From contig PYJC01000090.1 in the NCBI GenBank assembly GCA_003635255.1, forward strand, positions 71,880-107,632: 35,753 bases of DNA. Direction: 5' to 3'. Each line of letters begins with the position of its first letter. The stretch's first letter is position 1. This DNA comes from Candidatus Poribacteria bacterium. Lineage in GTDB: Bacteria; Poribacteria; WGA-4E; WGA-3G. A program made the translations under genes and the position numbers. The notes below the pieces were generated by a model. It had not been told where the DNA came from. It worked only from the letters and a program-made list of their open reading frames with translations, and searched no databases. This document shows positions 1 to 7,036 of this stretch, piece after piece.

Positions 1-2
1 CG

Positions 3-155
3 AATATCCTGTTGAACTGGCAGTTCAACGAACACCTAACACTAAACGCTGATTATCAGATTACGCAAAACCGAACGAACGAAAAAGATCCGTTTCTCGA
101 CTTCCTCAACTATACACACACTATCGCAACTGTCACGCTCCGCGGCGCGTATTGA
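3..155 (+). CDS. C-terminal end of an outer-membrane beta-barrel protein (partial, 5' end outside window)
   Basis: The first 51 codons read open to a TGA at 153-155. The 50 residues alternate polar and hydrophobic/aromatic positions (NILLNWQFNEHLTLNADYQI, then a polar turn, then THTIATVTLRGAY). This is the pattern of the last two antiparallel strands of an outer-membrane barrel. The chain ends in tyrosine, and a terminal aromatic residue is the usual BAM recognition signal of barrel proteins. It therefore probably sits in the outer membrane. The family (porin-like, BBP2-like or other) cannot be named from so little sequence. It converges with the minus-strand membrane protein 21 bases further on. 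Confidence 0.65.
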   Translation, partial: NILLNWQFNEHLTLNADYQITQNRTNEKDPFLDFLNYTHTIATVTLRGAY

Positions 156-176
156 AGTCGCGTTTGGATTCCGTTC

Positions 177-1715
177 TCAGTGTGCTGTTCGCTGCCCTTT
201 ATAGAGTTTCAACTTCCCCTCCGATGCAATCAGCGTATAACACGCTGCAATCGCTTCAGCGATGATAGGTTCGTCTGGGGTACCCCACAGCAACAAGTAA
301 TCCACATTGTCAGCATAGTCGCAGAGATCTATCTTTTCCGGCTGCCAGTGGACGATTTGCACCCATTCTTTTTCATCCAATGGCGTTTCAAAATCGGCGT
401 TGAAGCGGACGGGAAAGTAGTCGAACTGGACCTCATAGTTGCCGAGGTTGATACAACCGTTATCAAGGCAATAGTAATTGGCGGCGTTGACAAAGATACC
501 TACACGCTTGGAGGTGCCCCTTGGATCAAAGTGAAGCGGGAGGATAACGCTGTTTTTCTCGACCCTATCTACAAAAGCGTTAAACGCGCGAGTCTCAGCA
601 TTGAGATTTTTGAAGAGAGTACCGACATAAACAGTGTTAACGAGTGCGAGCAGTGTGACAACTGCTGTAAATACGCGTTTCCATCGTAGGTTCTTGAATT
701 CACGAAACCATGCGAATATGGCAAGCGTGGCTAAAATAGCGAGCCTGTCGTTGACCCAACCGCCGGGACCGATAGAATTAGGTAGAATAAAATAGAGGCC
801 GAGAAGCACCGCAGTGAGGCAGAGAAACGCTTTTTGTCCGGGATGTTCTGCTGTGACACCCTTCCTATTTTGCCAGAGTGTTGTACCAACGAGAAAGATT
901 AAAAAAGCAGAGACAACAACGGACATCCAACTCGGAGGTTCGGTGTACGAGATGAGTACGTGCATACCGATCAGGTTCGCGAACAGTTCTCCGATCCGTC
1001 CAAACCCAAGTTCAGGAGGTTCTCCAGCCAATAAGTCGGAGGTAGGGAGGTAGACGAGAAGTAATATCGCTGCGGGTAAGAGATAGCATCCTGTCACAAG
1101 GATTCGCTTGAAATCCCGTTTGAAATAGAGTAGTGCTAACAAGGCGATGGAAAACAAGATAAAGGCATAAGAGATAAGGTGTGCAAAATAAGTGATAACA
1201 ATGAGTAAGTTGAGTAGCACGATACGGGTGCTATTCATGTCATCCTTGTGTCTCCACCAATAGCCGAGTGCGAGGAAAAAGAGCGGTACACTGACAGCAA
1301 AGTTGTAAAAACCCATTAAAAATAGGTAGTTGTAAACAAAAGTAAAACTCAATATGACGAGTGCATGTCGTCCGCGTTGTACGGCGTTGAGGAAATAATA
1401 GATCGCAAGCGGGAACAGGATAACATAGAGACTCAAGAAAATTTTCTCAGTGATGAGTGGTGGAAAGACGAACATTAACACTGCCAGCGAAAAGTGGGAG
1501 AGCCAGTTTGGAAAGGGGTACCAGTTAATGTCGTAATAGTCCCGAAATTGATAGTCAGGGTTGTTATACTCGGTCAAGATATGCGAGTTATAGACGTGGC
1601 TCACACCATCTTGCGTCGGAACATAGGGAAACAACCATATCGGTAGTAGATAGGCAACAATTAACACACCCAACAAAAGCGACCATTTTGTATCAAAGCG
1701 AGAGAAGAATCCCAT
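177..1715 (-). CDS. Polytopic membrane protein, GT-C glycosyltransferase-like, function unknown
   Basis: About 512 residues with roughly eleven hydrophobic segments in the first 370, then a soluble C-terminal part of about 140 residues. The loop after the first membrane segment contains PTQDGVSHVYN; an acidic residue at this place is typical of GT-C fold glycosyltransferases that use lipid-linked sugars (ArnT/PMT-like). That assignment is inference, since no family-specific motif was recognised. I chose the ATG at 1715 (MGFFSRF) because AAAGGA lies 6 bases upstream. The ATG at 1730 would place this ribosome site inside the gene and has no site of its own. It is divergent from the glutamine synthetase gene and convergent with the barrel gene to the left. 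Confidence 0.75.
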   Translation of the reverse strand: MGFFSRFDTKWSLLLGVLIVAYLLPIWLFPYVPTQDGVSHVYNSHILTEYNNPDYQFRDYYDINWYPFPNWLSHFSLAVLMFVFPPLITEKIFLSLYVILFPLAIYYFLNAVQRGRHALVILSFTFVYNYLFLMGFYNFAVSVPLFFLALGYWWRHKDDMNSTRIVLLNLLIVITYFAHLISYAFILFSIALLALLYFKRDFKRILVTGCYLLPAAILLLVYLPTSDLLAGEPPELGFGRIGELFANLIGMHVLISYTEPPSWMSVVVSAFLIFLVGTTLWQNRKGVTAEHPGQKAFLCLTAVLLGLYFILPNSIGPGGWVNDRLAILATLAIFAWFREFKNLRWKRVFTAVVTLLALVNTVYVGTLFKNLNAETRAFNAFVDRVEKNSVILPLHFDPRGTSKRVGIFVNAANYYCLDNGCINLGNYEVQFDYFPVRFNADFETPLDEKEWVQIVHWQPEKIDLCDYADNVDYLLLWGTPDEPIIAEAIAACYTLIASEGKLKLYKGQRTAH

Positions 1716-1745
1716 TGTTTTTCCTTTCATCCGAAACTTTAGGCA

Positions 1746-1773
1746 TTGAAATTTTCAGGACTTCAGTTATAAT
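1746..1773 (+). promoter_or_regulatory. Candidate sigma70-type promoter for the glutamine synthetase gene
   Basis: TTGAAA at 1746-1751 and TATAAT at 1768-1773 with a 16-base spacer, pointing right. The implied 5' leader to the ATG at 1903 is about 120 bases. The -10 box is perfect; the spacer is one base short of ideal. Not tested. Confidence 0.4.
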
Positions 1774-1902
1774 ATTATCATGTTTTCGTATTTCGTAGTT
1801 AGCATTTTTATACCCGCTACATCATAAGAAGCGACTTTACAAGAGTATTCAATTTTATTTTCGAGGCATAACCTCCCACACAAATTATTGGAGCGCAATT
1901 TT

Positions 1903-3237
1903 ATGAACCGAGAACAGGTCAAACGTTTCGTTGAAGAGAATGATATTGAGTTTTTTCTCTGCTCTTTCGTGGAGATGAGTGGTGCGCCGAAGGCGAAGGT
2001 TATTCCATCCACACACCTTGAGGATATGGCAGAAGAAGGCGCAGGGTTCGGTGGCTTTGCCGCAGGTGAGATCGGACAATCTCCACACGATCCAGAGATG
2101 GCGAGCATTCCTGACTTTGATTCGTTAACAATTGTGCCGTGGCGGAAAAACCTTGCTTGGGTGGCGGGGGATATGTACGTTGAAGGTAAAGCGTGGCACT
2201 ACTGTCCGAGAACGATCCTGCGACGGCAATTAGATGTAGCGAAGGAGAAAGGCTATGTTTTCAACGTCGGTATCGAAGCGGAATTTATGCTTTTAAAGCA
2301 GGACGAGACAGGACAATACGCACCATGGGATAAACTCGATACTTTAGACAAACCGTGCTACGACCTAAGGGCGTTGCACCGCAACCTTGATATGATGACA
2401 ACTTTGATTAAATACATGCAAGCGTTGGGCTGGGAACCCTATGCGAATGACCACGAAGACGGGACGTGTCAGTTTGAGACGAATTGGACCTATTCGGACG
2501 CGCTCACAACAGCCGACCGGCATACCTTCTTCAAGTGGATGGTCAAAACACTCGCTGAGGAACAAGGATTGCTGGCAACCTTTATGCCAAAACCGTTCAC
2601 GAACCTAACAGGCAACGGCGCACACTTTCACATGAGCCTTTGGGACGCGGAGAATCAGACGAATCTATTTCTTGATGAGAATGACAGAAACGGTTTGTCT
2701 CAACTTGCCTACTGGTTCACGGGCGGTATTTTGAAGCATGCGCAAGCGGTCACGGCTGTCACAAATCCGCTTGTGAATAGTTACAAACGTTTGGTGCGTA
2801 GACCCCCACGTTCGGGTTCATCGTGGGCACCTGTTTACGTTACTTACGGTGCGAACAACCGGACGCAGATGATTCGGATTCCTGCACCGGGACGTATTGA
2901 GAACCGTTTAAGCGACGGGGCAGCGAACCCTTATCTCGCGGAGACAGTCCTACTCGCAGCCGGCCTGGACGGCATCGAAAATCAGATTGATCCTGGTGTG
3001 CAAAACGAGGACAATCTTTATGAAGTTGCGGAAGATGAACTGCAACAGCGAGGAATTGATTCTCTACCTGCGACACTCGGTGAAGCCGCAACCGCACTTG
3101 AAGCAGACAAAGTGATCAAGGACGCACTTGGAACAGTGTATGCCGACTACTACATTCAGGTGAAACGCGAGGAGTGGCGCGACTACCATTGGAGCGTTAG
3201 CGAATGGGAGACTGATAACTATTTGGAAGTTTATTGA
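1903..3237 (+). CDS. glnT: Glutamine synthetase, type III/GlnT-like
   Basis: A 444-residue enzyme that would make glutamine, or a related gamma-glutamyl amide, from glutamate, ATP and ammonia in the cytoplasm. The N-terminal beta-grasp part has EGAGFGGFAAGEIGQSPHD, characteristic of the GlnT/type III branch first described in rhizobia. The catalytic core has GIEAEFML (metal-binding glutamates), GNGAHFHMSLW around residues 237-247, NSYKRLV and RIENRLSDGAANPY. The length fits GlnT rather than the roughly 700-residue GlnN type. The open frame can be extended to a TTG at 1888, but the ATG at 1903 has GGAG 9 bases upstream, so I start there. Members of this branch include gamma-glutamyl-methylamide synthetase-like enzymes, so the true acceptor is uncertain. 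It precedes the lipoprotein gene by only 19 bases. Confidence 0.9.
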   Translation: MNREQVKRFVEENDIEFFLCSFVEMSGAPKAKVIPSTHLEDMAEEGAGFGGFAAGEIGQSPHDPEMASIPDFDSLTIVPWRKNLAWVAGDMYVEGKAWHYCPRTILRRQLDVAKEKGYVFNVGIEAEFMLLKQDETGQYAPWDKLDTLDKPCYDLRALHRNLDMMTTLIKYMQALGWEPYANDHEDGTCQFETNWTYSDALTTADRHTFFKWMVKTLAEEQGLLATFMPKPFTNLTGNGAHFHMSLWDAENQTNLFLDENDRNGLSQLAYWFTGGILKHAQAVTAVTNPLVNSYKRLVRRPPRSGSSWAPVYVTYGANNRTQMIRIPAPGRIENRLSDGAANPYLAETVLLAAGLDGIENQIDPGVQNEDNLYEVAEDELQQRGIDSLPATLGEAATALEADKVIKDALGTVYADYYIQVKREEWRDYHWSVSEWETDNYLEVY

Positions 3238-3256
3238 TATTGAGGATATAATTTTG

Positions 3257-4414
3257 ATGAAAACTTTATTTGGACTGATAGGTTTAGCACTTGTATGTTT
3301 TTCCGCTATTTACATAATGAGTTGTGGGACACGCGAAGAAGGCGATGAGGTTGGACCGGTAGAATTGGTGCGTGCAGAACCGAGCACAGGCAGCACAATC
3401 GACGCAAATAGCACTATTACCGTTATCTTTGATGCTGTGCCGGGAAATGTGACGGTGAATGTAGGGGTCGTTAAAACGTCAGGAACAACGGTCATAATTT
3501 CCGGTCCTTTTACGCCTGGCTCCCTTGCCCTCAAAATCACTTGGGCGGATGGCGTTCAAACACTCAATTACACTGTTACTACTACCAAAACCGTGGCAAC
3601 TGAACCTATTTCCGAACCTGACCTGGAACTCCCCCGTGAACCTGAACCGATTATTCCCGATGGAATGGTTCTGATCCCAGAAGGTGAGTTTGAGATGGGC
3701 AGCAATAATGGAAACGCTGACAACGACGAACAACCGGTGCATACGGTTCATCTTGATGCGTTTTATATAGACGCGAACGAGGTAACTAACGGCGAATTTA
3801 AGGATTTCGTTCTCGCGAATCCAGAATGGCAGAAAGAACGTATTGATGAAAAATTCCACGACGGGAATTATCTGCAGGACTGGCATGGGAATAACTTCCC
3901 TCTCGGTGAACGAGATCACCCGGTACGTTATGTGAGTTGGTATGCAGCGATGGCTTACGCCGTCTGGGTAGATAAACGTCTACCGACGGAAGCGGAATGG
4001 GAAAAAGCAGCCCGAGGCGGCTTAAAGAAAAAAGAGTATCCATGGGGGAATGGCATTAATATCAATAGGGCAAACTACGGGAAACGTCTCGGCGAGACAA
4101 CGCCTGTTGGCGAGTATCCTGCGAATGACTATGGTGTGCATGACATTGCGGGAAACGTCTGGGAGTGGTGCCTTGACGAATACCAAGCCGATTTCTATGC
4201 GAACTCTCCACGCCGAAATCCGACTGCTGGCGCGAATAATGTCGAGGAAATTGTCAACGACTTTCAGAACATTGTAGATTTTCGCGTCATACGCGGGGGT
4301 GGTTGGAACAGCAATCCTGAGTGGTTGCGTGCCTCAAATCGTCATGGGACAAGTCCAGCGTATGCGGGTATCGGTGCGCTTGGGTTCCGTTGTGCGAAAA
4401 GCGTATCACCTTAA
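3257..4414 (+). CDS. Lipoprotein with Ig-like domain and FGE-sulfatase (SUMF1-type) domain
   Basis: A 385-residue protein with a lipoprotein signal (hydrophobic stretch ending IMS-C, Cys23). An Ig-like domain follows at about residues 35-115 (AEPSTGSTIDANSTITVIF). A proline/glutamate-rich linker leads to a formylglycine-generating-enzyme-like domain from about 138 to the end (MVLIPEGEFEMGS, EVTNGEF, RLPTEAEWEKAARGG, GNVWEWCLDEY, GFRCAK). True FGEs have a reactive cysteine pair just before the final GFRC. Here that stretch reads RGGGWNSNPEWLRASN, without cysteine, so sulfatase activation is unlikely. The fold is also used for binding and for other oxidations. The start is the ATG at 3257 with TGAGGA upstream, rather than the overlapping TTG at 3254. 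It is probably membrane-anchored and faces the periplasm or the surface. Confidence 0.85.
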   Translation: MKTLFGLIGLALVCFSAIYIMSCGTREEGDEVGPVELVRAEPSTGSTIDANSTITVIFDAVPGNVTVNVGVVKTSGTTVIISGPFTPGSLALKITWADGVQTLNYTVTTTKTVATEPISEPDLELPREPEPIIPDGMVLIPEGEFEMGSNNGNADNDEQPVHTVHLDAFYIDANEVTNGEFKDFVLANPEWQKERIDEKFHDGNYLQDWHGNNFPLGERDHPVRYVSWYAAMAYAVWVDKRLPTEAEWEKAARGGLKKKEYPWGNGININRANYGKRLGETTPVGEYPANDYGVHDIAGNVWEWCLDEYQADFYANSPRRNPTAGANNVEEIVNDFQNIVDFRVIRGGGWNSNPEWLRASNRHGTSPAYAGIGALGFRCAKSVSP

Positions 4415-4454
4415 CGCGTAACCAATCTTTTTCGGAAAATTAACATTTTGTGTC

Positions 4455-4483
4455 TTGAAGGAAAAATGAAAATTTGCTACGAT
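4455..4483 (+). promoter_or_regulatory. Weak candidate sigma70-type promoter upstream of the LamG gene
   Basis: TTGAAG at 4455-4460, 17-base spacer, TACGAT at 4478-4483. It lies about 200 bases before the LamG start, with a palindromic repeat in between. Boxes are imperfect. Confidence 0.25.
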
Positions 4484-4535
4484 GTCCTTTAAGTAGGAAA
4501 GGATATCTATTCTTTTCTGTGTTCTGCGTAATGTT

Positions 4536-4650
4536 ATACCATTTCTAAATAATGATATTGCCTTACCGGTTTTTATGAAATGTCTGGCGATGCGGAACAA
4601 ACTAACAGTTTATTCTACAAAAAAGAGAGATTTATTAACAGAAATGGTAT
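4536..4650. repeat. 115-bp MITE-like element with perfect 11-bp terminal inverted repeats
   Basis: ATACCATTTCT at 4536-4546 and its exact complement AGAAATGGTAT at 4640-4650, followed inwards by further AT-rich partial complementarity. No coding potential. It fills most of the 269-base gap between the lipoprotein and LamG genes and would fall in the LamG 5' leader. Whether copies occur elsewhere in the genome cannot be seen here. Confidence 0.5.
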
Positions 4651-4683
4651 TAGACTGTTTCACTTTTCAACGAAGGAGACTAC

Positions 4684-5469
4684 ATGAAAATCTTTTCAGT
4701 AATCACATTCTGTTTACTTATTTGTGCGGCATTTTCGCACGCAGATTTAATGGACGGGCTTGTTTTGTACATGCCGCTTGATGAAGGTTCCGGCAGCGTA
4801 ACACAAGATTTCTCCGCAAACGGCTTTGAAGGCGAAGTGATGGGTAACGCTAAATGGATTGATGGAGAGTTCGGGAAAGCACTCCAATTCGCGGCTGCCG
4901 CAGATCACGTTCTCCTTGAAGACGATGCTGCCTTTCATATTGAAGGTGCAATTACACAAGCAGCGTGGGTGCAGCTGGACAGGTTACCAAGTGCACATGC
5001 TATCATCTTCGGTACCCGTCAAGGTGGGGCGACTCGACATATCGGTTTTGGGTTTGGGATGAATCCTGCAAACGGCATCAAAGTCTGGACGAACGGTGCA
5101 GCTGGCGGATTCAAAGATATCAATGACAACGACACAGAACTGGAGATAGGTAAGTGGTATTATCTCGCCTATACCCATACGGACGATAACAACGGTTTGG
5201 TAGAGATCTACGTAGACGGCGAAGTAACATACTCCGAAGAATCAGGCAATCCAGTTGCCCCGGCGCAAAATACAAGTGCGGTGACTATCGGTACTTGGGG
5301 CGGAGAAGCGTGGACAGGGAGCGTTGACGAAGTCCGGCTTTGGGACCGTGCACTCTCGGCAGACGAGATTCAAGCGAGTATGAACCAAGATGCCGCGTCG
5401 TTCTTAACACCGGTAGAACCAGCAGGTAAACTTGCCACCTCTTGGGCGAACCTTAAGTTGACTCGGTGA
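4684..5469 (+). CDS. Secreted LamG/concanavalin-like domain protein
   Basis: A 261-residue secreted protein. The signal peptide (KIFSVITFCLLICAAFSHA) is followed by one LamG (jelly-roll, concanavalin A-like) domain over about residues 24-235. Hallmarks are LVLYMPLDEGSGSVTQDFSA, GKALQF, AAWVQL, WYYLAYTHT, IYVDGE and SVDEVRLWDRALSADEI. Such domains bind glycans or act as adhesion modules outside the cell. After the domain come a linker and the end KLATSWANLKLTR. This closely matches the ends of the secreted proteins at 14985-15638 and 15712-16377 although the domains differ. The start has AAGGAG 7 bases upstream. The stop codon touches the right end of the IS200/IS605-type element. The conserved terminal motif indicates that the insertion did not shorten the protein. 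Confidence 0.88.
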   Translation: MKIFSVITFCLLICAAFSHADLMDGLVLYMPLDEGSGSVTQDFSANGFEGEVMGNAKWIDGEFGKALQFAAAADHVLLEDDAAFHIEGAITQAAWVQLDRLPSAHAIIFGTRQGGATRHIGFGFGMNPANGIKVWTNGAAGGFKDINDNDTELEIGKWYYLAYTHTDDNNGLVEIYVDGEVTYSEESGNPVAPAQNTSAVTIGTWGGEAWTGSVDEVRLWDRALSADEIQASMNQDAASFLTPVEPAGKLATSWANLKLTR

Positions 5470-5650
5470 TAGCACCCACACGCTAAAGCGTGGGGCTTCG
5501 GTTTCATAGACAGTGCGGTTTTCTCATAGAGTAGACCGTCTTAATCCGTCTCCACCAGTGGGCGTTTCCCTTGTGTTCTCAAAGTGAATCGAATGAATAC
5601 AAGGCATATCGTTAGGTAACGGCTATCCCCGCCCGCAAAATGTTTATCGC
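5470..5650 (-). ncRNA. Predicted omega/reRNA scaffold at the right end of the TnpB element
   Basis: In TnpB elements the 3' end of tnpB and the following right end are transcribed as a guide RNA whose scaffold stops at the element boundary; the next bases outside act as guide. Here the noncoding part is 5470-5611 (minus strand). It contains the terminal hairpin 5475-5495 (stem CACGC/GCGTG, then CCC/GGG past one bulged A, loop TAAA). The guide would be read from the last codons of the LamG gene. This prediction is by position only; folding and expression are not shown. Confidence 0.45.
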
Positions 5651-6730
5651 AGCGTTGATGTCTCTGTCGTGGTGAGAACCACATTCGGGACACGTCCACT
5701 GCCTATCGTTCAATGTTAGGGTTTCGTTATGAAAACCACAGTCGCTACAAGGTTTCGTTGTAGCAGTCCATTGATTGATTTCTCGGAAATCACGCTTATG
5801 TTTTTGACACTTATACCTCAATATCTCAACAAATTGGTAGAAGGCGAGGTCAGAGACTTTACGTCCCCACAGCCGTTTCATGCCTTCAAGGTTCAAAGTT
5901 TCAAGGACAATCGTATCAAACTTCTTACAGAGTTTACTTGCGAGTTGCCAGTGAAAGTCTTTGCGTTGGTTACTGATTTTTTTATGAAGGCGTGCGATTT
6001 GTTTGACACACCACCACCAACCGTTAGAACCTTTGACTTTACGACTCAAGGCTTGGTTGAGAGACCGAAGTTTGTTCAAGGATTGTTTCAACGGTTGCGG
6101 GTGATGTATCTTTTCACCCGTGCTAAGCGTCAAATATGCGTCTTTCATGCCGAAGTCTGCCCCAACGCTTTTACCTGTTGTCGGCAGGGGTCTAAAATCT
6201 CTGTAGGTTGTTGTGATACAGACCCAATAGCACCCACAAGTATCACGCTTAATTGTGATAGTGCTAATCGTTCCGTGCCATTGACGGTGCTTGTGAAAAG
6301 TATAGGGTATCCTATCAAACTGCCATTTACGCGTCTTGGGATTCCATTTACGAAAAGTCAGCGTAATACGATTGTTATGCAAAGACCAACCAGCAGAACC
6401 CGGATACGTAATAGACTTAAACTTACGCCTCGGCTTAATATGCGGTCTGCCACCGAGTTTTTTGAAAAAACGATCATACCCCTTATCAATACGTATAAGT
6501 TCTTGTTGCACAGCTTGACTTGGCAGCATTTTCCAATGAGGGTGTGTCGTCCGTTTCAGTTCTTTAAAGTGGCTGTCCATGTCATTGTAGTTCGCATAGG
6601 GCAGCTTGTCTTTATAGCGTTGACGCTGCCACTCATGGAAATATACATGCACTTGCCACATGTCGTCAAGCAGATTACCGATACGAATTGTATTAGACTG
6701 GTCATAAAGCGGATATTTATACGTTTTCAT
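5612..6730 (-). CDS. tnpB: TnpB, RNA-guided RuvC-like nuclease of IS200/IS605
   Basis: 372 residues, a normal size for compact TnpB. The RuvC-like catalytic residues are all present: D192 in GADFGMKDAYL, E277 in IVLETLNLEGM and D357 in HHDRDINAAINI. A four-cysteine zinc finger (C328, C331, C347, C350; CSDCG and CPECG) lies between motifs II and III. The N-terminal half carries the basic RNA/DNA-binding part. The nuclease therefore looks intact. TnpB cuts double-stranded DNA next to a short TAM using an RNA from the element end and helps keep the element in the genome. A promoter-like sequence lies upstream at 6833-6861. No clear ribosome site precedes the ATG. A 358-codon open frame on the opposite strand is a shadow. 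Confidence 0.92.
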   Translation of the reverse strand: MKTYKYPLYDQSNTIRIGNLLDDMWQVHVYFHEWQRQRYKDKLPYANYNDMDSHFKELKRTTHPHWKMLPSQAVQQELIRIDKGYDRFFKKLGGRPHIKPRRKFKSITYPGSAGWSLHNNRITLTFRKWNPKTRKWQFDRIPYTFHKHRQWHGTISTITIKRDTCGCYWVCITTTYRDFRPLPTTGKSVGADFGMKDAYLTLSTGEKIHHPQPLKQSLNKLRSLNQALSRKVKGSNGWWWCVKQIARLHKKISNQRKDFHWQLASKLCKKFDTIVLETLNLEGMKRLWGRKVSDLAFYQFVEILRYKCQKHKRDFREINQWTATTKPCSDCGFHNETLTLNDRQWTCPECGSHHDRDINAAINILRAGIAVT

Positions 6731-6755
6731 GGTTTATCAGGTATCAGGTATTTAT

Positions 6756-6770
6756 CCCCTACTAAGTGGG
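6756..6770 (-). repeat. Left-end subterminal hairpin of the TnpB element
   Basis: On the minus strand it reads CCCACTTAGTAGGGG. The stem is CCC/GGG and CT/AG with one unpaired A and loop TAGT. It has the same single-bulge design as the right-end hairpin, though a different sequence. It lies 26 bases before the tnpB start. Confidence 0.5.
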
Positions 6771-6832
6771 AGGCAAGCACATGGTTTCCGAGTGGCAACG
6801 CTTAGTATACTGGTTTCCAACCTGATACTATA

Positions 6833-6861
6833 CTTATACTACATTTTTAGCACAATGTCAA
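6833..6861 (-). promoter_or_regulatory. Strong candidate sigma70 promoter pointing into tnpB
   Basis: On the minus strand: TTGACA (6861-6856), exactly 17 bases, TATAAG (6838-6833). The -35 is perfect and the -10 has one mismatch. The leader to the tnpB ATG at 6730 would be about 95 bases. It lies at or outside the likely left edge of the element. Confidence 0.5.
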
Positions 6862-6925
6862 ATCTTTTTTGACTTTCAAACGTAATGCCCACCTACATCC
6901 CGCTAGAAGAAACACCCAAGCAAAA

Positions 6926-6947
6926 ACACTAAAGCATGGGGTCTTGG
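6926..6947. repeat. Possible remnant of a related IS200/IS605 right end
   Basis: ACACTAAAGCATGGGGTCTT resembles the tnpB right-end sequence ACGCTAAAGCGTGGGGCTT at 5480-5498, including the TAAAGC loop region and the GGGG run, but the stem is degraded. No tnpB fragment accompanies it. Confidence 0.3.
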
Positions 6948-6970
6948 CGGGAAGAGTGATAACGCGTTGT

Positions 6971-6992
6971 GGGCAGGTTTCAAGACCTGCCC
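6971..6992. repeat. REP-like palindrome (8-bp stem, 6-base loop)
   Basis: GGGCAGGT at 6971-6978 pairs perfectly with ACCTGCCC at 6985-6992, loop TTCAAG. It lies in the 5' leader of mod. There is no T-tract, so it is not an ordinary terminator. It has the same layout as the palindromes at 15658, 27396 and 31241. Confidence 0.5.
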
Positions 6993-7036
6993 CTAAACAT
7001 GCATGCTTTAAATAAGACAACGAAAGGTCCCTAACT

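Larger units (their letters stand above)
5470..6780 (-). mobile_element. IS200/IS605-family element carrying only tnpB (IS1341-like)
   Basis: The element contains one gene, tnpB, on the minus strand, and no tnpA was found. Near each end lies an imperfect hairpin with a single unpaired base, as in this superfamily, which ends in subterminal hairpins rather than inverted repeats. The right-end hairpin is at 5475-5495 and the left-end hairpin at 6756-6770. The right boundary lies at or just after the LamG stop (5467-5469). The left boundary is only approximate, somewhere in 6770-6860, because no empty site is available. Without tnpA it would have to be moved in trans. Confidence 0.75.
6731..7036. 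other. Gap between tnpB and mod: IS left end, promoter, repeat traces
   Basis: This 306-base stretch has no gene. It holds a short copy of the TATCAGGTATCAGG-type sequence at 6734-6750, the IS left-end hairpin, a minus-strand promoter at 6833-6861, a possible remnant of a related IS right end at 6926-6947 and an 8-bp-stem palindrome at 6971-6992. A ribosome site (GAAAGG) for mod lies at its end. No convincing plus-strand promoter for mod was found. Confidence 0.6.

Noticed and set aside
180..689. 169-codon plus-strand frame opposite the membrane protein gene
   Set aside because: Antisense shadow of a strongly hydrophobic, well-supported coding sequence; no start signal.
3257..4414. Sulfatase-maturating enzyme for the sulfatase at 29.7-31.1 kb
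   Set aside because: The reactive cysteine pair is missing and the protein is a lipoprotein, while the sulfatase appears cytoplasmic.
5729..6805. 358-codon plus-strand open frame opposite tnpB
   Set aside because: It is antisense to a TnpB gene with all catalytic motifs. The translated product shows no domain and no ribosome site precedes it.
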